Positions 11,486-22,762 of a stretch of DNA of 64,000 nt are shown in pieces. This DNA comes from Camellia lanceoleosa (taxonomy: Eukaryota > Streptophyta > Magnoliopsida > Ericales > Theaceae). The position numbers were made by a program, and so were the translations under genes. Every line of letters begins with the position of its first letter. The stretch's first letter is position 1. The notes beneath the pieces are model-generated. The model was not told where the DNA came from. It saw only the letters and a program-made list of their open reading frames with translations, and searched no databases. The stretch is from positions 75,575,217 through 75,639,216 of the forward strand of contig CM045762.1 in NCBI GenBank assembly GCA_025200525.1, written 5' to 3'.

Positions 11486-12169
11486 TTAAAGTTGAATCTT
11501 CAACTCACTCAACTCAATTGGAGCAAGCCGATATGGTGCCATAGAAATCAGTGCCGTGCTTGGCACTAAATCAATAGAGAACTCGATTTCTCGGTGAGGT
11601 GGTAAACTAGTACGGTCCTCGGAAAAAACATTGGGATATTCACAAACCACCCATGGAAACTCAAGCTGAACCTCATCACACTCACTACTCAAAAACCTAG
11701 CAAGAAGACAACTAAGTTTACTCCGCCCTCGCGGATCATACACCGATGATAAAACTCTATCCACCCGGTTCCATAAGAAATAAAAGCAATCACCGCTCAA
11801 CGTACATACAGTAACCCTTTGACGGTAGTAATCTATAACTAACTGTGCCAACTCCAATCCCAAAACCGATGCAAATGCAGAAAAAATAAAAGAATGGGAT
11901 GCACCCGTATCAATCAATACATTAGCAACCGAATTGCAAAACAAAAAGGTACCTCTCACTATTGATGGAGCAGGTATAAGATCTTGCACTATAATAACAT
12001 ACACGCACCTTGTAGGCCTCTGATCTACCTGTTCACCCCTCGGAGCATAAGACTGTTGCACTGATTGAGCCAAAGAGGCTCCCTGATTGGCCCTCGAGGC
12101 CTGCGCTGACTGTGCTGGCTGGTGACTCTGTGTTTGCCTCGAACCAGACGCACCAGGTATGCCACTCAA
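11486..12169 (-). pseudogene. gypsy aspartic protease segment
   Basis: The retropepsin motif LIDTGASHSF is present near residues 85-95. The region starts after the second gag zinc knuckle and ends with the linker to reverse transcriptase (IEFSIDLVPSTALISMAPYR). A stop and frame change break it from reverse transcriptase. Confidence 0.85.
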
Positions 12170-13247
12170 CTGTAGGCAAAACCTCTTCAGGTGCCCCGCC
12201 TGCCCACACTGATAACAAGTGAGCAGCTGGCCTCTACCCTGACTCTGGCCCTAAGAACGAGCCGAAGATGAAGCTGTTCACTACCCTCCTCCCTTCTGTG
12301 GATAAGCTGGAGACTTGTGGCCCAATTGGCCACACTTGAAACAAGTGATGTCTCCCTGACCACCTGTCCCAGAACCCGAACTCATCACTGGAAAAGTAGA
12401 CCTCGAATGCGCTCCCTGGGACTGTTGGGGGTTAAAACCCCTCTGTCTCCTACTGTCCCCCTGGCCTTTCTGACTCCTCCTAGAGCCCCTCATCCTCTCC
12501 TTCTCCGCATGCATGATAGTCTCAAGATGGGCTACAGCCTCCACAAGGCACTCGTAGTCCCTAATCATGGATCCAGTTACTCTAAACATAAGCCCGGTCC
12601 GTAGTTTCTTCTCAAATTCTAAACAACGGCGCTCCTCAGTCGCCACCAACTTCGATGCAAATCTAGACAGGCTAGTGAAAGTAACTTCAAACTCAGCCAC
12701 CGGTGTGTTCAACCGTTTGAGCTGAGAAAACTGATCCCTTAGCTTCTCCCTCACTATAGCAGGTAGAGACTTGTTCTGGAAAGCATCAACAAAGGCCTCC
12801 CAAGTCCCTCTAATGCGCACCGCGCATATTTCCACCATTGACTTGCGTCTCCCTTCAGTTGGAAGGATGCTAAGGTCACTCGCAAGCCCCCGTCTTCGAT
12901 GCCAAGCATCTCAAACGTCTTCACCATCTGCTCCAATGCTCGTCAGCCTTCAGTGGCTCCTTGGGATCACCCAAAAACTCGTTCGAATTCGACTGGAAGA
13001 ACTCCCTCTTCAGAAACCCAGCTTCAGCTACTTGGGCCTGGACTTGATTCTCATCTCTGAGAATGTCTATTGATTCCTTTAATACTCCAGCTATTTCACG
13101 AGCTAAGGCGCCCATGGCCTATTGACCTACTGGCTCGGCCACATTAGCTTGACCCACTCCTTCTTCTTGCGCCGGAACTTCATCCGGTATAAGCATCTTA
13201 TGCCTCCTAGGCCTACCACTCCTACTATCACGACCACGTCTAGACAT
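12170..13247 (-). pseudogene. gypsy gag with two zinc knuckles
   Basis: The likely start is ATG at 13247 (MSRRGRDSRSGRPRRHK), followed by an early stop near 13120. The gag core (12281-12838) has WEAFVDAFQNKSLP, FSQLKR and ECLVEAVAHLE. The first knuckle reads CFKCGQLGHKSPAY, where the last cysteine is replaced by tyrosine. A second, intact CX2CX4HX4C knuckle (CYQCGQAGHLKRFC) is encoded at about 12180-12220. Frame changes near 12840-12920 split the gene. Confidence 0.85.
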
Positions 13248-13629
13248 CCCAATAAAGGTAACAATAGACATTAACACATTTACAAATGTGCCGAAGCTAA
13301 TTCACTCACGTCCTAATACGATGGACAACTATAATTCACTCTATGTAAGCACATAATCACATACGAACTTCATTTCTGGATAATGACCGTTCTGTGGCAT
13401 TGCTAGAGTTCTAGTTAGAAACGACAGTGATCAAGTGTCTTTCCAACAGGACTCCCAGAAACCAATGGACCCGATTAACATCCTAGAAATTAAATCTCAT
13501 ACCCACATAACCACATAAACATATTATTACATAAGCACATAAAATCTATACTTAAGTCTCTAACAAGCGAGACAAATCCATTGTGCTACTAACCACTTCC
13601 CACGTACCCAAAGTATTCAAATCCGATAT

Positions 13630-13641
13630 GCTCTGATACCA
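13630..13641 (-). promoter_or_regulatory. Primer-binding site (initiator-Met tRNA type) of the gypsy element
   Basis: The minus strand reads TGGTATCAGAGC, two bases inside the LTR end. Confidence 0.85.
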
Positions 13642-13644
13642 AGT

Positions 13645-15788
13645 TATCACACCCCTAAAATATAATACAACAATTCATTTCATTAGATCTATGAATATAA
13701 TAAAATAGTCTACTTCATTCATCAGAGTTTCTATTACAAAAAGGAAATTACATGCATTATACATTCATAAACATTCATTCTGAATCTATAGCATGTAATT
13801 CAAATTAATGATAACAAAATAAGTGCCTTACGGGCTTACATCTTTCCAAGATATCACTTGGTTACAACAAAAGAAAGAGTCCTAAGCTCTATACATGTTA
13901 AGCCCTTGGCTTGAATAAACACTTAACACAAAAAGAAACAAAATATAGCCTTCAGCCCCACCATCCTAAGCTATGACCTTGGAGGTGGTATGTCACCTCC
14001 GCCTAAAAATGGTTTCCCAAGTACGGTAAGCCAAAGCCTAGTAGAGATATACTAACACAATATATGAAATTTAACTAAGATATAAGCATCAAGTAAATGT
14101 TCAATACTTAAGACCAATTTATATCTTTTCCATGACCAATCAATATCAACATCTACATCTCAATCCGTTTCAGTTCATTTATTCAAACCAACTCATAGGT
14201 ATAGTTTTGTGTTATCTAAACAATCCCAAGCGAGACTACAGCTCATTTGTTAACACTTCAATAACAACTATTTTTTTCAAACACTTCAATTTTCTTGCCA
14301 TTTTATGGAATTTTCATCCGAGGGAATCGGCACCCATATACATATAAGATTTCGGGACTTTCACCTTGGACACTCCGGCCAACTTAATTTTAAATGGAGT
14401 CTATCCCCTATCTCCTCCCAAATAGTGGAGTACATTCCCTATCTCCTCCCAAACAATGATACATATACAATGTATTTAAGAACATGCCATATACAATGAC
14501 TACCAAAATTCACATATTCAACTCTTCAATCAAACCATCATATTCAATGACATAATTCATATGATTAGTTTCAATTTACCTAATCCTTATGCAATGTCTA
14601 CAACAAACATAGCTATTCTCCACCGATAGCTCAAAACAGATATTTCTAAACAGATAAACAATCTATCAAACAGATAATTTATCAAATTTTTCATAGGTGA
14701 GTGATTTATCAAATCCCACTATACCATTTATTCACACATCCTTCCAATTTCATATTTCTCATATCAATTTCATTATTTATACAAAATAATTATTTAATAC
14801 AAATTAGGGTAATTTTTTCTCTTTTTCAAATATCAAATTCCAAGTCCAAATTTCACCAATTATATTCAAGTAACATCATATTCATGACTTCACATACATA
14901 TATGGAGCCCAATGTAAAATATTCCTCTTTCAAAATTTAAACCCAAACCCTAACTTCACCCAAATCCTTCCAAATCCCACCACTTACACAAAATGACAAA
15001 TATCTAGGTTAAAATCCATAACAAGGTGGAGAATATCCCTACCTCAAGTGTAGAAGCTCAATGGAGATGAAGGAGAAACTCAAATGTGCCCAAACTCGAC
15101 TTTGCTCGGATCAAGAGGAAGCCTATAAGATGCTCTAACTCTTTATCAAAGAGAGTACGGTAGAGAGACTCTTAGATCATAGGGTATTTGTAGAGAAAGA
15201 GAGTGTTTTAGAGAGAGAGGGTGCCATATTAAAGTTTTTGAGTGAAAAGAGATACAAAAAGTGATACAAAAATGCTCTACTGCGAACTGATATACGCGAC
15301 CCTTACTCGAGCGAATGAGTTGTTGCTCGAGCGACTAGACACAACAAATGACCTCACTCGAGCTCAAGAAGTGTCGCTTGAGCGCAGAATGCAAAGCTTC
15401 AGAAGTTTCACAGACACATACGCTTGCTTGAGCGCAGGAAGCCTCACTGGAGCGAAGAACTTTTAACTTCCCAAAAATTCTGCGTCTGGGAAAGAATCCT
15501 GAGGACTCTTAATTCTCGCTCGAGCACAAGAAGCCTCGCTCGAGCAAGAGGCAAATTCCACAAGGCTCGCTCGAGCGCAAGAAGGCTCGCTCAAGTGAAG
15601 AGGGCAAAATCTGGGCAACAACAATCTAGGCCAAGTAACAACCAACCTGTTCTAAACACGCCCAACACGTTCCAAAACTCAAATTCAAAGAGTTGGAGGA
15701 GGGGAACAAGACATAGACCCAATAATCAACCATGGAACCCAAGTTCGGAATATAATAAAGGTCGGGTCAAAATCAGGATCGCTATACA
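13645..15788 (-). repeat. 5' LTR of the gypsy element, about 2.14 kb
   Basis: On the minus strand it starts TGTATAGCGATCC at 15788 and ends GGGGTGTGATA next to the primer-binding site. The terminal CA appears mutated to TA. No second LTR is available to confirm the left and right edges. Confidence 0.65.
15295..15600. repeat. Degenerate GCTCGAGCGA short repeats in the gypsy LTR
   Basis: About ten imperfect copies of CTCGAGCG or CTTGAGCGCA occur at about 25-40 bp intervals, often followed by AGAAG. The CTCGAG core is palindromic. The array lies near the U3 start of the minus-strand LTR. Confidence 0.65.
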
Positions 15789-15833
15789 TATTTAATTTAG
15801 ATTTACACAACTATTATCTTAATAGTGCAATGA

Positions 15834-16725
15834 TTGTGTTGGGTGATGGAAGGAGAGCTCATTTCTAGTTGGATAAGTGGACAGGTAATGCATGCTTCAA
15901 GAAAGAATTTCCCAGGCTGTTTTCCTTATCCACTAACAAGCATGGTGTGGTCAATATCTTCTTTTAGAGCATGGGAGAAGCTGGAAGTTGGAAAATGGGT
16001 TTTAGACGAGCTTTGCTGGCTTGGGAGGAGTAGGAGGTAAGTAGACTTTACACTCTACTTAGTACTGCACCTATTCCTTGTAGCACCAAAGTAGATGAAT
16101 TGATTTGGGCGGCAGACTCATCAAGGATATTTACTGTCTCTTCAGTTTATAAATGGTGTGAGTCTTTACTTGGGCCTAAGCTGGATATGGCGGGAACCAT
16201 TTGGAATAATTGTGCTCCACCCAAAGTGCAATTTTTTGGGTGGTTGGCTTGGCACAGAAAGGTTAAAACTTCTAGTTTTTTTTTGCAAAGAGTTGGTATC
16301 CTTGATGGGAATGCTAATACTATTTGTATATTTTGTCTTAGTGAGGTAGAAACAATGGATCATATTCTTCTCTTTTGCCCTTTTGTTTGGAGGATTTGGT
16401 CCAATATCGTAAAATGATGGGGTCTTCAGTGGGTTTTACCTGGTTCAGTACATGGATTGCTGCAGTGGTGGGCTGGGTATAAAATGAAAAAGTTGGAAAA
16501 GCAAATCTGGATAGTTCTTCTCTTTGCTACTCTCTGGTCCATTTGGAAGCATTGAAATGAATGTGTGTTTAATGGTGTTCGACCAAATTGGGGTGAACTG
16601 TGTGATCTTGTTAAGGTGAGAGTAGCAATGTGGATTAAGGCTTCCCCAACGGTTGTGGTGTTCTCTGTGAATGATATGGTGCTTAATCTGCAACAAGTGC
16701 AGTACTGCATTAGGAATGGTGGCTG
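15834..16725 (+). pseudogene. LINE ORF2 C-terminus (reverse-transcriptase zinc-binding domain)
   Basis: Segments in shifting frames read EFPRLFSLSTNKHG, then WAADSSRIFTVSSVYKW, then WNNCAPPKVQFFGWLAWH, and the zinc-binding core CIFCLSEVETMDHILLFC at about 16325-16380. This is the zf-RVT domain at the end of plant L1-type ORF2. Stops follow NIVK (16416) and SIWKH (about 16556); the frame ends near 16725. The reverse transcriptase and endonuclease domains are absent because of 5' truncation. Confidence 0.85.
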
Positions 16726-16740
16726 AATTTGCTCTACTGT

Positions 16741-16990
16741 TGCTGGTTTTGTGTTAAGGTATGCTCTGTTGTTGGTATGATCTGCTGCTACTGTTGTTGT
16801 TCTTTGTTAATGCTCCTGTCTGTGGTATGCTCTGATGTTGGTATACTCTGCTGCTGGTTTGCTGTTGCTGGTTCTGTGTTGAGGTATGCTCTACTACTGG
16901 TATGATCTACTGCTGCTATTGTTGTTCTTTGTTAATGCTCCTGTCTGTGGTATGCTCTGATGCTGGTATACTCTGCTACTGGTCTGTGGG
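16741..16990 (+). repeat. Tandem duplication in the LINE 3' UTR
   Basis: Two copies of about 125 bp lie head to tail, each starting TGCTGGTT(T/C)TGTGTT and containing TTAATGCTCCTGTCTGTGG. Confidence 0.75.
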
Positions 16991-17414
16991 GTTGCTGCTG
17001 TTGGTGTATACTCTATTGCTAGCTAAAGGTTGTATTGGATTGATGTGCTCAGTTAGGGTTCAATATTGCACTAGGAATGGGAGCTGAGTATTCCATCTGT
17101 CAATCTTCATATGGCAGGTGGACTGAGCATGGAATCTGGTGTGATCTGTTGTTGGTGTGGAGTTTGGTCTCGTGTGATCTGTTGTAATTGTTGTGGAGTT
17201 TGGTCCGTTTTCTCGTTTGTTTCTCACCAACTCTGGCAGTGCTAGCAAATGATAGAATGGATTTTTTGGTGCTAACCTAGTTGGGATGATTTATCCTATT
17301 GTGATGTTTTTGTACTTCCCTTTTCTTTATTGATGTATTTTGTTTTGTACATTGTACTTAATTCTTATATCAATAGAGTTTCTTTTTTGCGGATCAAAAA
17401 AAAAAAAAAAAATT

Positions 17415-17784
17415 GAAATTACCAGCTCAAGACCTCTGGGTTTACCTCACTGTTACATAAGGACGGCTAAGCTTCTTTGCTTTCTGCCAACCAATGATTT
17501 GTAAGTGAAAAAAACAAAATATAAAATAATAATAATAATAATTAATTAAGAGAGGGAAAAAAAAAAGTGAAAGAGGTTTGATGGTAACTAAAACTCAATT
17601 TCTAACTTGAAAATTTTCTTTTGGTTTGAAACATTATTTAAAAAAAAATTACCAATCATATTTGTAGGGTGGATAACTTATCCGAATCGCTGTGGCAAAT
17701 AAAATTATCCCAGACGAGACAGAAATGCTAGATATCAAGAAACCAACCACCAAAAAAATAAAAAATAAAAAATAAATGTGGTAC
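17415..17784. other. Non-coding stretch
   Basis: AT-rich sequence with short A and AAT runs after the LINE tail. I see no gene or element. Confidence 0.5.
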
Positions 17785-17787
17785 TAA

Positions 17788-18021
17788 GGTCTCGTTTGGC
17801 AAGTGTTTGTTTTAGCCTAAAAGTCCAAAAATTATTTAAAAAAAATCAAAAAACTTATAACATATACCAAAAAGTCAAAGATTCTATTTTCTCTCTACTT
17901 TTTACACATCTTTTTGTAAAAAATAAAAAAAAAATCATTCCAAACATACTAATTTTTTTAACCTTATATTTTAACTAAAAATTCAAAAAATTACTAAAAT
18001 AACATATTCCCAAATGAGGCC
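17788..18021. mobile_element. Tourist/PIF-Harbinger-like MITE, 234 bp
   Basis: Terminal inverted repeats GGTCTCGTTTGG and CCAAATGAGGCC (two mismatches as inverted repeats) are flanked by TAA on both sides (17785-17787 and 18022-18024). The 3-bp TAA duplication and GG-rich ends fit PIF/Harbinger MITEs. No coding capacity. Confidence 0.75.
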
Positions 18022-18126
18022 TAAGAAACAAAATATGCTGCCTAAGTATTTATAATTGGTTTCTTGCTCTCTAGCAGTGTTCATTATTTTATCCCTAGCA
18101 AAGATTGATGGTGAGATAAGATTCTT

Positions 18127-18264
18127 GGGTCTTGTTTGAAAAGATGTTATTTTAGTAATTTTTTAATTTTTTAGAAAAATATATGTAAAAAAATAGAAAC
18201 TTATGTGATAACTTATACAGATTTTTTGACTTTTAAACTACAACATTTAGTCCTCAAACGAGGC
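18127..18264. mobile_element. Second, shorter MITE-like element
   Basis: GGGTCTTGTTTGA at the left and TCAAACGAGGCTT at the right form terminal inverted repeats like those of the MITE at 17788. Exact ends and target duplication are unclear. Confidence 0.5.
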
Positions 18265-18512
18265 TTTAGTACAAATTATTATGCAAGTTGGAACTTCTCT
18301 GCATGAAATTATGCCAAATTTATTGAAATGAAGATTAGCAACAAGGTTTAAAAACATGAAACTTGATTTTGGTTGCACTGAAAGAGAAAATTGATAACCA
18401 ATTACAAAATAAACACCAGATTGAACCATTGCACAAGCAATGAAATCTATAAAATGCCCCTAATAACTCCTGAAAAATAATTTTTCCTTACTTTTGAGCA
18501 ACGTAAACTAAG

Positions 18513-20756
18513 AGCACGTTTGGTACAATAGAATAGGTTAGAATGTAATGCCCATTCTAACCTTGTATTCCCTTTTCCTGGTTTGGTATGCCTTATTTAA
18601 GTAGGAATAGTCATTCCATTTGAATGCCTATTCCAACAAAATGTGAGAATGCCTATTTCTTTCTCCAACCTAAGGAATGACCATTCCATTCCCATCATAG
18701 AATTATTATAAAATTTTATTAATATTTTTTTGTGGGCACTTAAAAAAAAATATTATTATTTAACTGCTACGACCATTTCGTTCTCCTACCACCCTACTGC
18801 CACCACCACCAACCCTTACCCTATTGCCACCACAACCACCACTACCACTACCACCACCACCATGGTTGCCACCAGAAGCACCACACCACCATACTACCAC
18901 CATACTACTGATGTTGTTGGACAATCTTCACTGTAATTAAATTAATTAATTCTGTTTGGATGCTAAACGGCAAACAAAGTATAAAAGAAACTAGGAAATG
19001 AGAGAAAATGTTTGATTACAAAAATCAAACTAAAAATAGAATTAAATAAATAAAAACAGATTTTATTTTGTTACAAAAAACAAAATTAAAATCTGATTTA
19101 AATAAATAATAAAACAGAAAATAAATAAATAACTTACTTGATTAATATCTTGAATATTATTCTGATCAAGTCCAGTGTTCAACACTGTGTCCTTAAGACA
19201 GATTTGTCCTCTCCACGGTACTTTCAGAATATAGACGTCTATTTCCTATGATGAAATGATCAATCAACAAATAAATACAGCACTATAATTTATTTGTTCA
19301 ACAAACACACTTAGTATATACACTATTTCTCACAGAAAAATAATAGAATAAATACAGCAAAATGCACAGATGAATTGCAGGAAAGTTGGACAAAAAATTG
19401 ATGTAGAAATGCAAATGGGGGACTACCTATTTATATAGGTGAAGTGGTGGCTTGGTGGCTGCTCAGTTTAAATGTAACAGGTAGCAAATTTGTTTTGAAC
19501 AGATACAGCACCTGTTCAATTTGAATTTGAAAAGAAAACCGAATCTGGTTTGAATCTGTTTGACAGATAAAAAACGATTTTGGGTTTGAATTTGGACAAA
19601 AAACGGTTTTGGGTTTGAATTTGGACAGATTCAGATCTGTCTACAACCTATACAAAATTCTGGAGAGATGCAACAATTTGAATTCAAAAATTAAAATTAA
19701 TCTGGACAGAAATTGGGACATATTTTATTTCAAAAAATAAAATTTAAATTCAAGTGTTTTTGGCCCAAAAAGATTAGTATTAGACCGAACAAGCCCAACC
19801 CAACCACGCGCCCGCGCCCAGGCCCAGACTTAGGCCCAGCCCGCCCGACTGGACGGCTCGCGCATGTAGTGATTTTTGGGTCCAATGGGTCTAGCCCATT
19901 TTTCCCATAACCTCTCTCTCTACAAAACTTTGGTACCCCTTAAGGCACACCCCAAGTTCCAATCTCATGCCTTATAAACCCATTCAAAACTTCCCACCAA
20001 ATCAATATGGGACAAGCCATTACACAAACCTTAAGAAATTTCCACCAAAACTCCATTTCCATGGAGTACACTTTGGCTTCAATTTCTCATTCACTCGATA
20101 ATGGTTTTGAGCAATCAAATATACCACATGAATCACAACGCGACATAGAACGCGTTACCACTTTGACCCGCGAAAATCGACGCTCGGGTCCCACCTAAAT
20201 ATTATACCAAAGTTAGGAAAAAATCTGTTTTCTACCCAGATTTTCCAAACCATTTCCAACAGATGTCACCACTACTACCACCACTATCATTCGCCGCCAC
20301 AACGGCCGTCGCAACAGCTACCATCGCAACCACAACACCACCTTACCACCACCACTAAGGCCATAGCAATCTACTACCACCATCCTAATATCATTTCTAT
20401 CACCTCCACCGATGTCGCCACCATCGCCGCTGCCGCCGCCACCACTACCACCACCACCTCTACAACTCACACCTTCACTTTCACAACTATTAATATTATC
20501 ATGATCTATATAAATTTTTAATTTATTTGTTACTAGCTTGTTAAAAAAATAAATAAATAATAAAAATTTATTCCATTATATGATTTTAATAAGTATAACC
20601 AAACATATGAATGAGAATTATCATCCTATTCCTATATCATTACATATTGGCAACCAAACAATGGGATGGGAATTGACATTCCATTCCATTCAATCTTATA
20701 TTCCATTCATACTCTTATTCTATTCACATTTCATTTCATTCTATCGTACCAAACAT
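18513..20756. mobile_element. Non-autonomous TIR element rich in CCA repeats, split by a solo LTR
   Basis: Inverted ends GTTTGGTACAATAGAAT (18518) and ATTCTATCGTACCAAAC (ending 20754) differ at one position. Subterminal regions share ATTCCATTCC-like sequence. Removing the solo LTR and one target copy leaves about 0.9 kb. The interior is CCA/CAC trinucleotide repeats (18785-18905 and 20265-20460). TAA occurs near both ends, hinting at PIF/Harbinger, but the outermost bases do not align cleanly. No transposase is seen. Confidence 0.6.
18915..20261 (-). mobile_element. Solo LTR, 1347 bp, TSD GATGT
   Basis: The sequence starts TGTTGGAC and ends TTCCAACA, a TG...CA terminus with inverted ends, flanked by perfect 5-bp duplications GATGT at 18910-18914 and 20262-20266. 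No internal region or second LTR is present. The minus strand has CTATATAAATAGG near 19430 as a plausible TATA box, suggesting minus orientation. The superfamily cannot be told. Confidence 0.85.
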
Positions 20757-20930
20757 ACTAACACTTTCTGTAAATATTAAAAGGCAATACTTCCTTACGG
20801 GTATGTGGAGTAACCAATCTATATATCCATTATCTAGTAAAAACTAAACACTTTCTATTCAACCAAGCACTGAACCACACTCCAAAATTTTCTTGCTCTA
20901 GATGAGTCACACCAAAGATTTTGCGGCGTT

Positions 20931-22061
20931 TCATTGATCGGTTGTGGAATGTCTTGAAGTCCAATACTTCTCAATTTCCTCCGCAGTTCTTCCCGGAATT
21001 CTTCCAGCAATGAGAGACCACCTAAACAATCATAGTGACATTATTCCCCTATTAGCAAATAAAAAAAGTTAAGAACCAGTTTAGTTGTGCTTTTGTTTTC
21101 TGCTTTTATTTTGCGCTTTTGGATGAATTTTCAAAATTTTTAATGGAACACTCACTTTTTAGTAACCAACGATTTTTTTTTTTTTTTACAATTTTCAAAA
21201 ATTATTTTGGCACAAAAATGAGAATGAATGAGAATGTTGAGATTTTCAAAATTTTCATTTTTCGTTTCTAAAAACACAATAATAATAATAATAATAATAA
21301 AATAAATAAAATAAAACCAATACACAAATAAACATGTCCTAGTGGGTTTGGGTAGGAATTTAGAAAAAAAAAGAAAAAAAAAATATAGATAAAATATGGG
21401 TTATAATATTTTTCATTAGATATTTGTAATGGAGAGATTCAAATAGTGACTATAATAATGTTTTTTAATTTAAAATAATTATAAATGTACATTCCTAATT
21501 CATAACGATTAAATATGCAATGAAATATATAGAATAGAGATGATGAAAATTTATAAAATATAAATATATTTTATTTATATTTCACTTATTATTCTATTTA
21601 TTTTTATATTTTTACTTAAATTTATAATTCTTAAACGTAATAATCAACAGACAAAAAGAGGCTAGGGAAGGTAGAAGCATAGGAAAGAAAAAAAAACAAA
21701 GCTAAGAAAACCCACCTCTCTCCAACCAGATTATACATCCTAGTGATCAGGGTTTCCTCATCTTCTGAAAATTTAGGCTTAGTGTCTTGACTGGTGTCCT
21801 CTGCTGCAAATACAGAGAGAGAAAGAGAAAGAGGTGATTAATTTCATAAGATACAATCAAATTTCACACAAACAGGAGGGAAAAGAGAAAGCAAGGGAAA
21901 CCCAGAAGGCAATACCCTCCATTTTATACAGAATAGACATGGGAAAAGAGAGAGGTAACGTGCAAAACCAAGAAGAGACAAGACAGTAAATTCAAACTGA
22001 GGGTACCTCTAGAGTCCACAGAGGAGACATGATCACAAGTAGAGTGTTCCAAGTCAGCCAT
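20931..22061 (-). CDS. CPC-like: CPC/TRY/ETC-like single-repeat R3-MYB
   Basis: Three exons, 22007-22061, 21716-21803 and 20931-21021, have GT-AG junctions (introns of 203 and 694 bp) and encode 77 residues from ATG 22061 to TGA 20931. After an 18-residue start (MADLEHSTC), one R3 repeat occupies residues 29-72, with [19 protein letters not shown] and [16 protein letters not shown]. The bHLH-contact pattern (L37, R40, L44, L51, R55) is kept, but the first position is Thr36 instead of Asp/Glu. There is no activation domain. Family knowledge: small R3-MYBs of 70-110 residues compete with R2R3-MYBs for GL3/TT8-type bHLH proteins in the nucleus, repressing trichome, root-hair or anthocyanin programmes. 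All frames and junctions are intact, so the gene is probably functional. Exon 2 begins after TTTGCAGCAG, a tandem acceptor that could add or drop Ala19. Confidence 0.92.
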
Positions 22062-22762
22062 GAGAGTCTTTAAAAAAAAGGAATAATAAATAATTTTGAG
22101 TGTTGAATGAAGCTAAGAAGAAACTTTTGATCTGTGGGGGTGGAATTGGAAATGGAGGCGCGTAAATAAATAAGTATTTGATAGGACAGAAGAGCCGTGG
22201 ATACTTAAGACTAGGAGGGTCTTTGTGGTGGGGACACTTTTTTTTTTTTTGGAAAAAGAAGAAGAAGATGAAGAAGAAGACTGGGAGGTGAGAAAGCAAA
22301 AGCAAAAAGCAAATCAAAAGAGGAATGGTAGTTGGAGAGAACGGGCGTTGTAGTCCAACTTTGATGGGTAGTTGGAAATAAGACGGAAAGACTGAGTCTG
22401 AATCTTCGGCCACACAACCCTACCGCCATCTCTGCGGCACCTTCAAACGACATCGTTTCGAGGGAAATTTCAATTAAAAAAAAACAAAACAAAACCAGAG
22501 GGGAAGAAGAGAGAGAGAGAGGACGGAGGGGGGACCAAAATCAAACCCAGAAACCAGAGAGGAAGAAGAGAGAGAGGATGGAGGGGGCCAAAATCAAACC
22601 CACCCTAACCCTTTACACAAACCCAAATGAAGTTCACATCTGAGTTGTTTATATGTATATATGTGTGTGTGTGTTTGTGTGGCTGTGTATATACAGAGGA
22701 ATTTGATTAGGGGTTTTGAAGATTTGGAAGTTAATTATACAAATATAGAGTAGTTGATCAAC
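22062..22762. promoter_or_regulatory. Intergenic region between the R3-MYB start and the GBA2-like exon
   Basis: About 700 bp separate two divergent start codons. It holds the left arm of an inverted repeat (about 22388-22535), GA-rich microsatellite-like tracts (22505-22600), a partly duplicated GA/CCAAAATCAAACCC block, and (TG)n near 22660. No clear TATA box for either gene could be fixed. Confidence 0.5.

Larger units (their letters stand above)
9016..15788 (-). mobile_element. Degenerate Ty3/gypsy element, chromovirus-like
   Basis: On the minus strand the order is 5' LTR (13645-15788), initiator-Met-type primer-binding site (13630-13641), gag, protease, reverse transcriptase, RNase H, integrase. 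This is the Ty3/gypsy order. The reading frame is cut at 9016, just before the expected chromodomain, by the LTR at 5250-9015. Many stops and a changed catalytic residue show that it is dead. Its 3' end and 3' LTR are not in the window. A Tekay/Del-like assignment rests on the gag start, two zinc knuckles and the post-integrase segment; it is inference. Confidence 0.85.
15830..17414 (+). mobile_element. 5'-truncated L1-like LINE with poly(A) tail
   Basis: The end of a LINE ORF2 is followed by a 3' UTR, ATATCAATAGAGTTTC near the end, and an A run of about 18 at 17397-17414. The 5' edge is approximate: coding similarity begins with GNACFKKEFPRLFSLST near 15875. No clear target duplication was found. 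Confidence 0.8.

Noticed and set aside
22054..22492. Minus-strand open frames of 93-119 residues beside the R3-MYB gene
   Set aside because: They overlap the R3-MYB start and the inverted-repeat arm, are low complexity (F/P/K-rich), and the spliced R3-MYB model explains the start codon region better.
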